The notes under the pieces were generated by a model. That model searched no databases. It worked only from the letters and a program-made list of their open reading frames with translations, and was not told the DNA's origin. Below are positions 26,486 to 35,740 of a stretch of 64,000 bases of DNA, piece after piece. Source of the DNA: UBA4465 sp002292365 (GTDB taxonomy: Bacteria; Bacteroidota; Bacteroidia; Cytophagales; Cyclobacteriaceae). Location of the stretch: assembly GCA_943788615.1 (NCBI GenBank), contig CALSQY010000001.1, positions 1 through 64,000 on the forward strand. Reading direction: 5' to 3'. The position numbers and the translations under genes are program-made. Numbering within the stretch: position 1 is the first letter of the stretch; the number at the start of each line of letters is the position of its first letter.

Positions 26486-27967
26486 ATGATCGGAAAACTT
26501 AAACTAACCAACTCTTTGACTCGAAAGAAGGAGCTTTTTGAACCCATTAATACGCCCAACGTAGGGATGTACGTCTGTGGGCCTACCGTCTACAGCGACG
26601 TTCACCTGGGTAACGTAAGAACTTTCATTAGCTTTGATATCATCAATAGATACCTAAAGTTTCTAGGTTATAAAGTGCGATATGTAAGAAATATCACGGA
26701 CGTCGGTCACTTACTCGATACGGGTGAAGATAAAATTTCCGAGAAGGCCCGGCTAGATAAGCTCGAACCCATGGAGATTGTACAAAAATACACCAACGAT
26801 TTTCATGAGGTAATGAACACCTTCAATGCGCTACCTCCAGATATTGAACCTTCTGCCATCGGCCATTTGCTAGAGCAAATTGAAATGATAGAAACGCTCT
26901 TGGACAAGGGATTTGCCTACCAAGCCAATGGATCAGTTTATTTCGACCTCAACAAATACACTGAATCACATGAATATGGAAAGTTAAGTGGCAGAAAAAT
27001 TGAAGATCTGATCAATCAAAGTAGGGTCTTAGATGGTCAGGATGATAAAAAAAATCCACTCGATTTTGCTTTATGGAAAAAAGCAGCACCCAACCATATC
27101 ATGAGATGGAAAACAAAGTGGAGTGATGGATTCCCCGGTTGGCATCTCGAATGCTCGGTGATGAGTACAAAATACTTGGGGACACAATTTGATATTCATG
27201 GTGGTGGAATGGATCTTAAATTTCCGCATCATGATTGTGAAATTGCACAATGTATAGGTACTATTAATGAAGAGCCTGCCAAATATTGGTTGCATACCAA
27301 TATGCTTACCGTTAATGGTCAAAAAATGTCTAAATCATTGGGAAATTCATTTTTGCCTTGGCAGCTCATTTCTGGAGATCATAAAATGCTCAATCGCGGC
27401 TACTCTCCCATGTCCATCCGGTTTTTTATGCTCCAATCTCATTATGCAAGTACCTTAGATTTCTCTAATGAGGCCTTAAATGGATCCTTGAAAGGTTACA
27501 CAAAGTTAGCCAATGGTGTAAGAATACTCAAAGAAATGGTTTATCCAGAGAATGAGACTTTAAATGTAGACACTGCACTCGTTGCTCAGGTTAATAAAAT
27601 ATGTGATGATTGTCATCACGCCATGAATGATGATTTTAATACAGCCCTGACCATAGGTCATTTGTTTAACTTGCTTAAAAAAGTGAATTCATTATACGCA
27701 AAACAAATCGCTTTTACAGCCATGGATCAAGCGACGTTTGATCGTATGAAGACCACATTATTAAACTTTACGGAAGACATATTGGGAATAAAACCCGAGA
27801 CGCACATCAATGGCAAAAACCTACTCAATATTTTATTGGAAGATTATGCTGAAGCGAAAGCAACCAAGGATTACAAAAAAGTAGATGTTCTTAGACAACG
27901 ACTCAAGGAAGAGGGCATCACCATAAAAGATATGAAAGATTTTGTAGGGTGGGCCTACAATGAGTGA
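26486..27967 (+). CDS. cysS: Cysteinyl-tRNA synthetase
   Basis: 493-aa class I synthetase charging tRNA-Cys. The N-terminal VCGPTVYSDVHLGNVRTF contains the zinc Cys and the HIGH-type HLGN; further zinc-site residues include HLECSVMS and HGGGMDLKFPHHDCEIAQ. The KMSKS loop is GQKMSKSLGN near 276-285, followed by the anticodon-binding helices. The frame opens at TTG 26474, but the family start MIGKLKLTNSL fits ATG 26486. It converges on hpf with an 18-nt gap. Confidence 0.95.
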   Translation: MIGKLKLTNSLTRKKELFEPINTPNVGMYVCGPTVYSDVHLGNVRTFISFDIINRYLKFLGYKVRYVRNITDVGHLLDTGEDKISEKARLDKLEPMEIVQKYTNDFHEVMNTFNALPPDIEPSAIGHLLEQIEMIETLLDKGFAYQANGSVYFDLNKYTESHEYGKLSGRKIEDLINQSRVLDGQDDKKNPLDFALWKKAAPNHIMRWKTKWSDGFPGWHLECSVMSTKYLGTQFDIHGGGMDLKFPHHDCEIAQCIGTINEEPAKYWLHTNMLTVNGQKMSKSLGNSFLPWQLISGDHKMLNRGYSPMSIRFFMLQSHYASTLDFSNEALNGSLKGYTKLANGVRILKEMVYPENETLNVDTALVAQVNKICDDCHHAMNDDFNTALTIGHLFNLLKKVNSLYAKQIAFTAMDQATFDRMKTTLLNFTEDILGIKPETHINGKNLLNILLEDYAEAKATKDYKKVDVLRQRLKEEGITIKDMKDFVGWAYNE

Positions 27968-27985
27968 TCCGATGAGTTCTCAACG

Positions 27986-28285
27986 TTAATGAATAATCTG
28001 CTTCTCTTTATATTTCTTGATCTGTCGTCGTAGAGCTTGAGTAGCCTCATCCGCCCCTATTTCAAAAGACCGTGCCCGCTCTTTCGCGAATAATTGATCT
28101 CCAGGAATATTTAACTTTATCTCAATAATTTTATTGACTCTAGATTCATCATTTTCAATCTTTAGGAATACTTCACCATCTATTATTCGATCATAAAACG
28201 TCTCAAGCTTGTTAAGTTTTTTTTTGATGAGGTCAATCAATTTTTCATCTGCATCGAACCGTATAGAATGTATTTGAAGTTTCAT
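27986..28285 (-). CDS. hpf: Ribosome hibernation promoting factor (HPF/RaiA family)
   Basis: 99-aa short HPF/RaiA-type protein (beta-alpha-beta-beta-beta-alpha): MKLQIHSIRFDADEKLIDLI, then a helix KKLNKLETFYDRII, strands DGEVFLKIEND and NKIIEIKLNIPGDQL, and the long C-terminal helix EIGADEATQALRRQIKKYKEKQ. It occupies the mRNA/tRNA channel of idle ribosomes. It lacks the dimerisation tail of long HPF. Downstream of xerC in the rpsU operon, the usual Bacteroidota order. Confidence 0.9.
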   Translation of the reverse strand: MKLQIHSIRFDADEKLIDLIKKKLNKLETFYDRIIDGEVFLKIENDESRVNKIIEIKLNIPGDQLFAKERARSFEIGADEATQALRRQIKKYKEKQIIH

Positions 28286-28308
28286 ATCGTTTAGATTTAA
28301 GTTAATAA

Positions 28309-29184
28309 TTATGCTTTTGGATGGGCTTGGTCAAAGGTCTTTTTAAGTTTTTCCATAGAATTATGGGTATACACCTGGGTCGCTGCCAAACTCGAGTGCC
28401 CCAGAAGTTCTTTTACTGCATTCAATTCAGCTCCTCTATCTAACATGTGCGTAGCAAAAGTATGTCTGAGTACATGTGGACTCCGTTTTTTCAAGGTTGT
28501 GATTTGACCTAAATATTTTTGAACCAAGCGATAAACAAACATGGGATACATTTGCTTTCTTTTATCGGTGAGTAACAAATAAGCTTTTGATTCACCGGTA
28601 GCCTTGCAGGCTCTAAGATAAGACTGAATCATCTTGATCAAAAACTCATTTATGGGGACCAATCGTTCTTTGTTCCTCTTACCTAATGCCTTCAAAGTCC
28701 CATCATAGGTGTTGACATCCTCTTTCTTGAGATTAATCAACTCAGAAAGTCGGATCCCTGAGGCATACAAAAGTTCAATGACCAATTGATCTCGCTTTCC
28801 GGAAAAAGAATTGTCATATTCAATATGATCGAGCAAAGAGGTCGTTTCGCTTAATCTAAGAAAAGAAGGAAGTTTTTTTTCTGTCTTAAGGGGTCTTATT
28901 CTTGAAGCAGGGTTTTTTGCAAGCAGGCCCCGCGCATTTAAAAACTTAAAATAAGATTTGAGACAGGCAATTTTTCTGTTGACAGAAATGGGGTTGAGTT
29001 GTACCTCTAACAACGAAACAACCCAGGCTCGTAAGTGAGTATGAGCTATCGCTTGCTCAGTGTAAATTTGAAATTGTACTTTTAAAAAAGAAAAAAATTG
29101 ATTTAAATCTTTTTCATAAGCCAGTGCTGTGTGTTGGCTGAACCTTTTTTCGTAAACAATAAATTTCAGAAATTTGTCAACCAT
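28309..29184 (-). CDS. xerC: Tyrosine recombinase (XerC/XerD type)
   Basis: 291-aa site-specific recombinase. N-terminal SAM-like DNA-binding domain (about 1-85: FLKFIVYEKRFSQHTALAYE) and catalytic domain with the full tetrad: Arg in ASGIRLSELINL, Lys in GKRNKERLVPI, HVLRHTFATHMLDRG (His-x-x-Arg), LLGHSSLAATQVYTH (His and nucleophile Tyr). The length and complete tetrad fit chromosome dimer resolution rather than a mobile-element integrase, and no att-like repeats flank it. XerC versus XerD cannot be settled from sequence alone. Lies between rpsU and hpf. Confidence 0.9.
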   Translation of the reverse strand: MVDKFLKFIVYEKRFSQHTALAYEKDLNQFFSFLKVQFQIYTEQAIAHTHLRAWVVSLLEVQLNPISVNRKIACLKSYFKFLNARGLLAKNPASRIRPLKTEKKLPSFLRLSETTSLLDHIEYDNSFSGKRDQLVIELLYASGIRLSELINLKKEDVNTYDGTLKALGKRNKERLVPINEFLIKMIQSYLRACKATGESKAYLLLTDKRKQMYPMFVYRLVQKYLGQITTLKKRSPHVLRHTFATHMLDRGAELNAVKELLGHSSLAATQVYTHNSMEKLKKTFDQAHPKA

Positions 29185-29260
29185 CTATAAGCTTAGAAGA
29201 AAACGAATATTCTCCTTTAAATTTACTGACAAAAAACCAAAAAACTAAAAATAAGTTGAC

Positions 29261-29455
29261 TTATTTTGATTCAAGGTCGCGTAAATTTTGGATATACGCT
29301 GCTTTTTTAATTTGCTCTCTACGAACTACCGAAGGTTTGATGAAAAAAGTTCTGGATCGTAGCTCTCTCAAAGCACCTGTTTTTTCGAATTTTTTCTTAA
29401 ACCTCTTTAGGGCTCGATCGATGGACTCGTTATCTTTAATGTTAATAACAATCAT
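29261..29455 (-). CDS. rpsU: 30S ribosomal protein bS21
   Basis: 64-aa basic protein of the small subunit: MIVINIKDNESIDRALKRFKKKFEKTG then ALRELRSRTFFIKPSVVRREQ, matching the S21 pattern with the long basic helix. It heads the rpsU-xerC-hpf unit and is preceded by a strong phylum-type promoter. A 76-nt gap follows before xerC. Confidence 0.93.
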   Translation of the reverse strand: MIVINIKDNESIDRALKRFKKKFEKTGALRELRSRTFFIKPSVVRREQIKKAAYIQNLRDLESK

Positions 29456-29480
29456 AATTTTCTAATTACTAAAAGGATCG

Positions 29481-29510
29481 CAAATATAGAATAATTAATA
29501 TGCCTACAAA
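29481..29510 (-). promoter_or_regulatory. Promoter of rpsU-xerC-hpf
   Basis: On the minus strand, TTTG (29510-29507), an 18-bp spacer and TATATTTG (29488-29481) match TTTG-N18/19-TAnnTTTG exactly, 26 nt before the rpsU ATG. The rest of the 263-nt gap to ugd (about 29511-29718) holds no gene I can support; the only ATG-initiated plus-strand frame, at 29562, is 36 codons and resembles nothing. Confidence 0.6.
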
Positions 29511-29718
29511 AGAATCTCACGAAAAATAGAAGTTTAGACAGCAACTATTTTATTGATTAACGATGAAGTTTATAAATTCTAAATCTAGCCTAAGGCCTTT
29601 CTCTTACAATTTTTTAGCCCTCGTGGCAAAACCATATTTTGTAATACAATTAATTTCTTCTAGCAATTATTAATAAACTGTTGTTTCTGTTAAACTTGCA
29701 GAGTCAAACTTTCAAAAT

Positions 29719-31029
29719 ATGAAGATAGCTGTAATAGGAACCGGATACGTAGGATTGGTGACAGGTACTTGTTTTGCTGAAACAGGCAACCATGTAACTT
29801 GCATTGATATAGATGCAAACAAAATTAATAAATTAAAGGCGGGTACTATTACGATTTATGAACCCGGTTTGGAATCTCTCTTTCAGCGAAACCTCAATCA
29901 AAAACGCCTTTTTTTTACTACTGATTTGGCAGAAGGTATCAAGGGAGCAAAAATTATTTTTCTTGCCCTTCCCACGCCTCCTGGCGAAGATGAGTCTGCG
30001 GACTTACAATACGTTTTAAAAGTCGCCGATGAGCTTGGTGGGTTATTAGACCATTACACCATAGTTGTAGATAAGAGCACCGTTCCTGTTGGAACCGCAG
30101 CTAAAGTCACTCAAGCCATTGCCAAAAAAGCAAACGTCTCTTTTGATGTGGTATCTAATCCAGAATTTTTACGTGAGGGCATGGCCGTTGATGATTTCAT
30201 GAAGCCGGATCGGGTAGTGATTGGCTCCGCTTCAAGCCAAGCTGAAGTCGTGATACAGCAATTATATGCGCCTTTTGTGAGGCAAGGTAATCCCATCATC
30301 TTTATGGATATAAAATCAGCAGAATTGACTAAATATGCTGCTAATGCTTTTTTGGCGACCAAAATTACTTTCATGAATGAAATTGCCAATCTATGTTCAC
30401 TCCTAGGGGCAGATGTGGATGCGGTACGGCAGGGTATTGGTACAGATACCCGGATTGGAAAGCGGTTTCTGTTTGCGGGTACAGGATATGGTGGAAGTTG
30501 TTTCCCAAAAGATGTCAAGGCCTTATCCAAATCAGCCCAAGAGGTGGCGTATGAGTTTGATATGCTCAAAGCCGTTATCAAGGTCAATGACCAACAGAAA
30601 ATAAAATTGATCGAACCCATCGAATCCTATTTAGAATCCCTAAAAGGCAAAACCATTGCGATTTGGGGCCTCGCTTTCAAGCCTTATACCGATGACATAA
30701 GAGAAGCGCCCGCTTTGGCCAATATTGACCTCTTATTGGAAAAAGGAGCGACCCTTAGGGTTTATGATCCTGAAGCTATGAAGAACGTCCGAGAGTTAAT
30801 GGGATATCAAATTTATTATGCTGAGGATCAATATGATGCGCTAGATGATGCTGATGCTTTAATGATCATGACTGAATGGCCTGTTTTTCGTACACCAGAT
30901 TTCAGTATCGTTGGCTCAAAAATGAAAAATAAAGTTATTTTCGATGGGCGCAATCTGTATAGCCTGGATCAAATGAAAAAATTAAGTTTTACCTACTACA
31001 GTATTGGACGCGAATTCATCGAAAAATAA
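29719..31029 (+). CDS. ugd: UDP-glucose 6-dehydrogenase
   Basis: 436-aa NAD-dependent enzyme oxidising UDP-glucose to UDP-glucuronate for surface polysaccharide. N-terminal IGTGYVGLVTGTCFAE (6-21) is the NAD fold; later motifs include the Lys in STVPVGTAAKV, FLREGMAVDDFMKPDRVVIG, and the catalytic Cys in GTGYGGSCFPKDVKA near 256-270. No other polysaccharide genes are nearby, though a partial epimerase-like gene begins at the right edge. Converges on the DUF547 lipoprotein gene with a 6-nt gap. The leader has a degenerate TAAACTTG box at 29691. Confidence 0.94.
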   Translation: MKIAVIGTGYVGLVTGTCFAETGNHVTCIDIDANKINKLKAGTITIYEPGLESLFQRNLNQKRLFFTTDLAEGIKGAKIIFLALPTPPGEDESADLQYVLKVADELGGLLDHYTIVVDKSTVPVGTAAKVTQAIAKKANVSFDVVSNPEFLREGMAVDDFMKPDRVVIGSASSQAEVVIQQLYAPFVRQGNPIIFMDIKSAELTKYAANAFLATKITFMNEIANLCSLLGADVDAVRQGIGTDTRIGKRFLFAGTGYGGSCFPKDVKALSKSAQEVAYEFDMLKAVIKVNDQQKIKLIEPIESYLESLKGKTIAIWGLAFKPYTDDIREAPALANIDLLLEKGATLRVYDPEAMKNVRELMGYQIYYAEDQYDALDDADALMIMTEWPVFRTPDFSIVGSKMKNKVIFDGRNLYSLDQMKKLSFTYYSIGREFIEK

Positions 31030-31035
31030 ATTTTT

Positions 31036-31830
31036 TCAAGGTCTAAATTGTTCATTAAGTGACCAATCATAATCCATAAATTGTGTAGTCGCTGAATTAT
31101 TTATGGAGACTCCTGACCAAATAGAAAGATTTTCATGTAGGGTTTGATGTACTTCAAAATCCCCTGAGAACCATTGAAAAATTCTGGATAAATACAAAGC
31201 CTCAGAACTAATGATGTTTTTAGTGGAATCCTTTAAAAATTTTTGGGCTTGGTCTGCCAGTTGCGCATCAATTTTGGCAGCTACATATGCTTCATTCCTC
31301 AAGTTGGGACAAGAAATCGAGGCACAATTGATGGCAAAATGAATCCTAGGTTCTTCAAAGGATTTTCTAAGGATTTGATGCTCAACATAATTAAGAGATA
31401 ATTTTTCATTCCCAAAATCAATGGTCTCAATATCCCAGGGTGAATTGATAAACGGGATTTGAATCGTGCTTCCAATATCCTTGATGCTTTTTAATGGGTA
31501 ATGGTCAATGATCAGTTTTAAGGTAAATGCATTGTAAAGATTAATCCAATAAGCTAGTCTTTCTTTCTCATCCCAACGCTCGTCATTGGGTCTACTGGTA
31601 CGCAAAAGCTCTAAATAATCTAGGAGAATTTTAGGATTCTCTTTAAGGCCTTGATAATTTACGCTTCCTGTGACGTTGACATAGTTTATCAACACCTGAT
31701 TCCAAAGTTTATGACTTATCGGCTCTGTTCCCGCTTGGTGCGTTCGCTTTGATTCACAACTTGCTAATATTAAAAGGAAAAGTAAGAATTTGAAAATTCT
31801 TACCCAATAGTCGCCGTGGAATAATTTCAT
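31036..31830 (-). CDS. DUF547-family lipoprotein
   Basis: 264-aa exported protein. Starting at ATG 31830 the N-terminus is a lipoprotein signal ending LLILASC (lipobox, lipidated Cys near residue 25); an upstream start at 31881 adds 17 residues and would spoil the signal. The DUF547 region spans about 55-230, with FTLKLIIDHYPLKSIKDIGS and INCASISCPNLRNEAY. The fold is thought to resemble a cysteine-type hydrolase, but no function is established. Divergent from the antiporter gene. Confidence 0.85.
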   Translation of the reverse strand: MKLFHGDYWVRIFKFLLFLLILASCESKRTHQAGTEPISHKLWNQVLINYVNVTGSVNYQGLKENPKILLDYLELLRTSRPNDERWDEKERLAYWINLYNAFTLKLIIDHYPLKSIKDIGSTIQIPFINSPWDIETIDFGNEKLSLNYVEHQILRKSFEEPRIHFAINCASISCPNLRNEAYVAAKIDAQLADQAQKFLKDSTKNIISSEALYLSRIFQWFSGDFEVHQTLHENLSIWSGVSINNSATTQFMDYDWSLNEQFRP

Positions 31831-31861
31831 TGTTTTATATTTAAATTTTCTTGGTACAAAT

Positions 31862-33799
31862 ATGCTTGAATTATTCACCAAATATCAGGAAGTATTCACC
31901 CTACCCATTGGATTTGTCATCGTAGCCATTTCAGCCAATCAACTTGCACGCTTATTTCAACAAATCCATTTACCTTTAATCACTGGTCTAATCGTAGTGG
32001 GTATCTTGACGGGTCCTTATTTACTTAACTTAATTCCCATTGCCGCACCTTTTCAACTCAAATACATTAATGATATTTCTTTAGGCTTTATTGCCTTTGC
32101 AGCAGGAGCAGAATTATATCTTAAAGAACTTAAAAAACAAATTAACAGCATTAAATGGAATTCGTTTGGCCAATTGTTCATTACTTTTTTTTTCGGTGTG
32201 GGCACCCTTTGGTTGGCAGCCGACTATATTCCTTTTTTAGCCAATAAAGAAACCAAAGTTGTGTTGGCCATCTCTTCATTAATGGCCACTATTTTCATCG
32301 CTAGCTCACCCGCTTCAGCCATTGCCATTATCAATGAACTTCGATCTAAGGGACCTTTTACCCAAACGGTGATGGGCGTTACCGTGGTGAAAGATTTTCT
32401 GGTAGTGATCATTTTTTCAATCTGCTTGTCTTTTACCCAATCTGCCTTGAAGGAAAGCACTTTTGACTTTGTTCAAATAATCGTTGTTTTGGCGGAGTTC
32501 GCCACCTCGTTCATTTTGGGATTTTTTGTCGTTGGCTATGCCTTAAAAACTGCTCTTTCACTGGGTATTCATAAAGGAACCAAATCTTTCTTCATTCTTT
32601 TAATCGGTTACAGTGCTTATTGGACAAGTGACTGGCTGGCCTTATTTAGCCTTGAAAAATGGGGTCATGCCTTGTTTTTAGAACCTCTATTAATATGCAT
32701 ATTGGCAAGTTTCTATGTCACAAATTTTTCTAAGTTTAGAGCTGAATTTCTCAATCAAATCAGGAGTTTAGAGTTATACATATTTGTGGCCTTTTTCACC
32801 TTGACCGGTGCTTCTTTAAATATATCTATATTTGTAGAAGTCCTTTCTGTTGCCCTTTTACTGTTTAGTTTAAGGTTAATTGCATTGATTTTTGGTTCTG
32901 TTGGAGGTGGGCTCATCGCTGGAGACCCCATAAAACACATCAGCATTGGATGGATGTCTTATATTACCCAGGCCGGAGTTACCCTAGGGTTAGCTACCGT
33001 CGTCAGCAATCAATTCCCCGAATGGGGTGCCATTTTTTCAACGGCCGTTCTCGCATTGATATTGATCAATCAATTTGTAGGACCTCCACTCTTCAAATGG
33101 GTCATTTATCAGGTCAATGAGGCCCGGACAAGGGGACATCAAAACAATGAAATCACCAAAGAAGTTTTAATCTTTGGCTTTGAGCCCCAATCCGTATCAC
33201 TTTCTCAACAACTCATGAAAAAAAATTATCGGGTTCAACTCGTGACCCTGAAAGACAAAGATTCTTTTGATGATCCGACCGATATTAGTATTCTCTATTT
33301 GAAGTCCCTTAACAAGGATGACCTCTCTAAAATTGATTTCAGCAATGTCGAAATAGTCGTCACCTTACTTTCAGATGATGCTAATTTATTGATTTGTGAA
33401 TATGCCTACCATGAATTTGGTACCAGAGAGCTAGTCGTCCGCCTAAATCATCGCTACAATTCCAAAAATTTCTTGGATCTGGAAGCCAAAGTAATTGACC
33501 CATCAACAGCAATGGTGAGCTTACTTGATCATTTTGTGAGATCCCCTCAGGCCACTTCGTTGCTACTGGGCATGGATCAAAATCAAGATACAAGAGACAT
33601 AGAAATACTGAACCCTAACCTCCACGGAATCCATTTGAGAGATCTTCGGCTCCCCTCTGACGTTATTATTTTGTCTGTCATCAGAGGAGGACAAACCATC
33701 ATTTCTCACGGTTATACTCGTTTGCGTATACATGACACAGTAACGGTGGTGGGACTGAACCAAAGTCTTGATGAGCTCGAGTTTAAATTTATTAAATAA
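31862..33799 (+). CDS. Cation:proton antiporter (CPA2) with TrkA-type regulatory domains
   Basis: 645-aa inner-membrane exchanger. The N-terminal Na/H exchanger domain has about 12 to 13 hydrophobic helices (residues 15-415). It includes SPASAIAIINELRSKG and LTGASLNISIF. The cytosolic part holds an RCK-like nucleotide-binding domain (about 430-545; EVLIFGFEPQSVSLSQQLM) and a TrkA-C-like domain (about 560-645). Probably K+ or Na+ exchange against protons, gated by nucleotides; the ion is not predictable. The region after lacks a terminator before glyS. Confidence 0.85.
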   Translation: MLELFTKYQEVFTLPIGFVIVAISANQLARLFQQIHLPLITGLIVVGILTGPYLLNLIPIAAPFQLKYINDISLGFIAFAAGAELYLKELKKQINSIKWNSFGQLFITFFFGVGTLWLAADYIPFLANKETKVVLAISSLMATIFIASSPASAIAIINELRSKGPFTQTVMGVTVVKDFLVVIIFSICLSFTQSALKESTFDFVQIIVVLAEFATSFILGFFVVGYALKTALSLGIHKGTKSFFILLIGYSAYWTSDWLALFSLEKWGHALFLEPLLICILASFYVTNFSKFRAEFLNQIRSLELYIFVAFFTLTGASLNISIFVEVLSVALLLFSLRLIALIFGSVGGGLIAGDPIKHISIGWMSYITQAGVTLGLATVVSNQFPEWGAIFSTAVLALILINQFVGPPLFKWVIYQVNEARTRGHQNNEITKEVLIFGFEPQSVSLSQQLMKKNYRVQLVTLKDKDSFDDPTDISILYLKSLNKDDLSKIDFSNVEIVVTLLSDDANLLICEYAYHEFGTRELVVRLNHRYNSKNFLDLEAKVIDPSTAMVSLLDHFVRSPQATSLLLGMDQNQDTRDIEILNPNLHGIHLRDLRLPSDVIILSVIRGGQTIISHGYTRLRIHDTVTVVGLNQSLDELEFKFIK

Positions 33800-33939
33800 A
33801 ATCTGCTATTTCAATTCATCTCAATACAATCTTTTAGCATGCATCTAAGTCGATATTTTAATGTAATAGCTAAGTGCAATCAGCAAGTTTAATTTGTAAT
33901 TATTTTATTTTCTCCTTTAATCCCTTTCTCTTTACCCCC

Positions 33940-35487
33940 ATGTCTACAAAAGAAAACGAAGTTACCTTAAAAAAAATCACAGCACATTGCAAAGAATATG
34001 GTTTTGTATACGGGTCTAGTGAAATTTATGATGGCTTAAGTGCCACCTATGATTATGGCCCCAACGGCGTGTTATTAAAAAATAATATCAAAGAATTTTG
34101 GTGGAAATCAATGGTGCAAATGAATAAAAATATTGTGGGTTTAGATGCCTCTATTTTCATGCACCCCAGTACATGGAAGGCCTCAGGACATGTAGATGCC
34201 TTTAATGACCCCCTCATTGACAATAAAGATTCTAAAAAACGTTACCGCGCCGATATCCTTGTCGAAGATCACCTAGCAAAAATTAAGCAGAAGATAAATA
34301 AGGAAATAAGAAAAGCCCACGACAGATTTGGTGGGGACTTTGACATGGCTCATTTTATAAGCACTCATCCCAGAGTAGTCAACTATCACGAACAAATTCA
34401 GTCTATAGAAAATAGAATGAAAACAGCGATTGCAGAAAACGATCTCCAGTCTTTTAAAAATTTAATTGTAGATCTAGAAATTTCAGATCCTGTTTCAGGT
34501 ACTAAAAACTGGACGGATGTAAGGCAATTTAATTTAATGTTTTCCACTGAAATGGGGTCTGTTTCGGAAGGGGAAAATACTATTTATTTACGCCCAGAGA
34601 CGGCTCAAGGTATTTTTGTGAATTTTTCTAATATCCAGAAATCCAGTAGGATGAAGCCTCCTTTTGGAATTGCCCAAATAGGTAAAGCTTTTAGGAATGA
34701 AATCATTGCCCGACAATTTATCTTTCGAATGCGTGAATTTGAGCAAATGGAAATGCAATTCTTTGTCAAGCCTGGTGAAGAAATGCAATGGTATGAGCAC
34801 TGGAAGCTCCAGCGTATGCGTTGGCACAACGCATTGGGATTAGGTACCGCGAAATACCGATTCCATGATCATCTCAATCTTGCCCATTATGCCAATGCGG
34901 CCTGTGATATTGAATTTGAATTCCCCATGGGATTCAAAGAGCTTGAAGGAATTCATTCGAGAACAGATTTTGATCTGATGGCTCATGAAGCGCGCTCTGG
35001 AAAGAAGCTCCGCTATTTCGATCCACAGGAAAATGAATCTTATGTCCCTTATGTAGTGGAAACTTCCATAGGCTTAGACCGTATGTTTTTAGCCGTTCTA
35101 TCTGCAGCCTATCAAGAAGAAGTACTCGAAGATAATTCTGAGCGTATTGTTTTGAAATTGCCTGCGGCCTTGGCACCTTCAAAAGTAGCGGTGCTCCCTT
35201 TGATGAATAAAGATGGGCTTGCTGAAAAAGCTCAAGCAATTTTCAAGGAACTTAAATACGATTTTACAGCACAATATGATGCGAAAGATGCGATTGGACG
35301 CAGATATCGTAGGCAAGATGCAGTGGGCACTCCTTATTGCATCACCATTGATCATCAATGTCTTGAAGATGATACCGTCACGATCAGAGAACGAGATTCG
35401 ATGAAACAAGAACGTATCCCCATAACAGACATCGCACGTATTTTAGAGGAAAATGTGACCTTGAAAAAGTTATTGAAATCCATTTAG
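33940..35487 (+). CDS. glyS: Glycyl-tRNA synthetase (class II, single-chain dimeric type)
   Basis: 515-aa enzyme of the alpha2 type found in archaea, eukaryotes and some bacteria (not the alpha2beta2 form). Motif 2 region MREFEQMEMQFFVKPGEE and RPETAQGIFVNF are present, motif 3 lies in VETSIGLDRMFLAVLSAAY, and the C-terminal anticodon-binding domain spans about 400-515. The frame is open from 33874, but family homology begins near MSTKENEVTLKKI, so ATG 33940 is chosen. Confidence 0.94.
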   Translation: MSTKENEVTLKKITAHCKEYGFVYGSSEIYDGLSATYDYGPNGVLLKNNIKEFWWKSMVQMNKNIVGLDASIFMHPSTWKASGHVDAFNDPLIDNKDSKKRYRADILVEDHLAKIKQKINKEIRKAHDRFGGDFDMAHFISTHPRVVNYHEQIQSIENRMKTAIAENDLQSFKNLIVDLEISDPVSGTKNWTDVRQFNLMFSTEMGSVSEGENTIYLRPETAQGIFVNFSNIQKSSRMKPPFGIAQIGKAFRNEIIARQFIFRMREFEQMEMQFFVKPGEEMQWYEHWKLQRMRWHNALGLGTAKYRFHDHLNLAHYANAACDIEFEFPMGFKELEGIHSRTDFDLMAHEARSGKKLRYFDPQENESYVPYVVETSIGLDRMFLAVLSAAYQEEVLEDNSERIVLKLPAALAPSKVAVLPLMNKDGLAEKAQAIFKELKYDFTAQYDAKDAIGRRYRRQDAVGTPYCITIDHQCLEDDTVTIRERDSMKQERIPITDIARILEENVTLKKLLKSI

Positions 35488-35740
35488 TGAATGTTCTATT
35501 TAACTGATCTTTTCTCGGTGCCTGCCATTAAAACTTGGGACTATCGGCTTTTTCTGAAATGGAATGGGTCCAAAAGTTTCAAAATTTCTTTTTTAGAACT
35601 TATGGAGGCTCCCATATCAAAGTTTTTTTTGCCGTCGCAACAGAAAACAAATTGAGGCCCCAAGAAATATTTCATGAAAATCATAAGTTATCCGATGAGT
35701 ATATATCCATTCTTCCATCAAAATGTTTCAGTACACATCG
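35488..35740 (+). other. Intergenic stretch with two unrecognised short frames
   Basis: Between glyS and dgt lie two overlapping open frames on the plus strand: 35491-35655 (54 aa, starting MFYLTDLFSVPAIKTWDYRL) and 35535-35744 (69 aa, starting MGLSAFSEMEWVQKF). Neither matches a family I know, and they read different frames across the same bases, so at most one could code. The stretch may be the remains of a gene with frameshifts, in keeping with other decayed loci nearby. I see no promoter or terminator here. Confidence 0.25.

Noticed and set aside
28309..29184. Tyrosine recombinase as a sign of a mobile element
   Set aside because: It is a XerC/D-length enzyme in a conserved housekeeping cluster with no flanking repeats or cargo.
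29562..29672. A 36-codon frame in the rpsU-ugd gap
   Set aside because: No ribosome-binding context or family likeness; treated as chance.
31021..31037. GAAAAA / TTTTTC hairpin between ugd and the DUF547 gene
   Set aside because: A pure A/T stem in an AT-rich genome; expected by chance and unstable.
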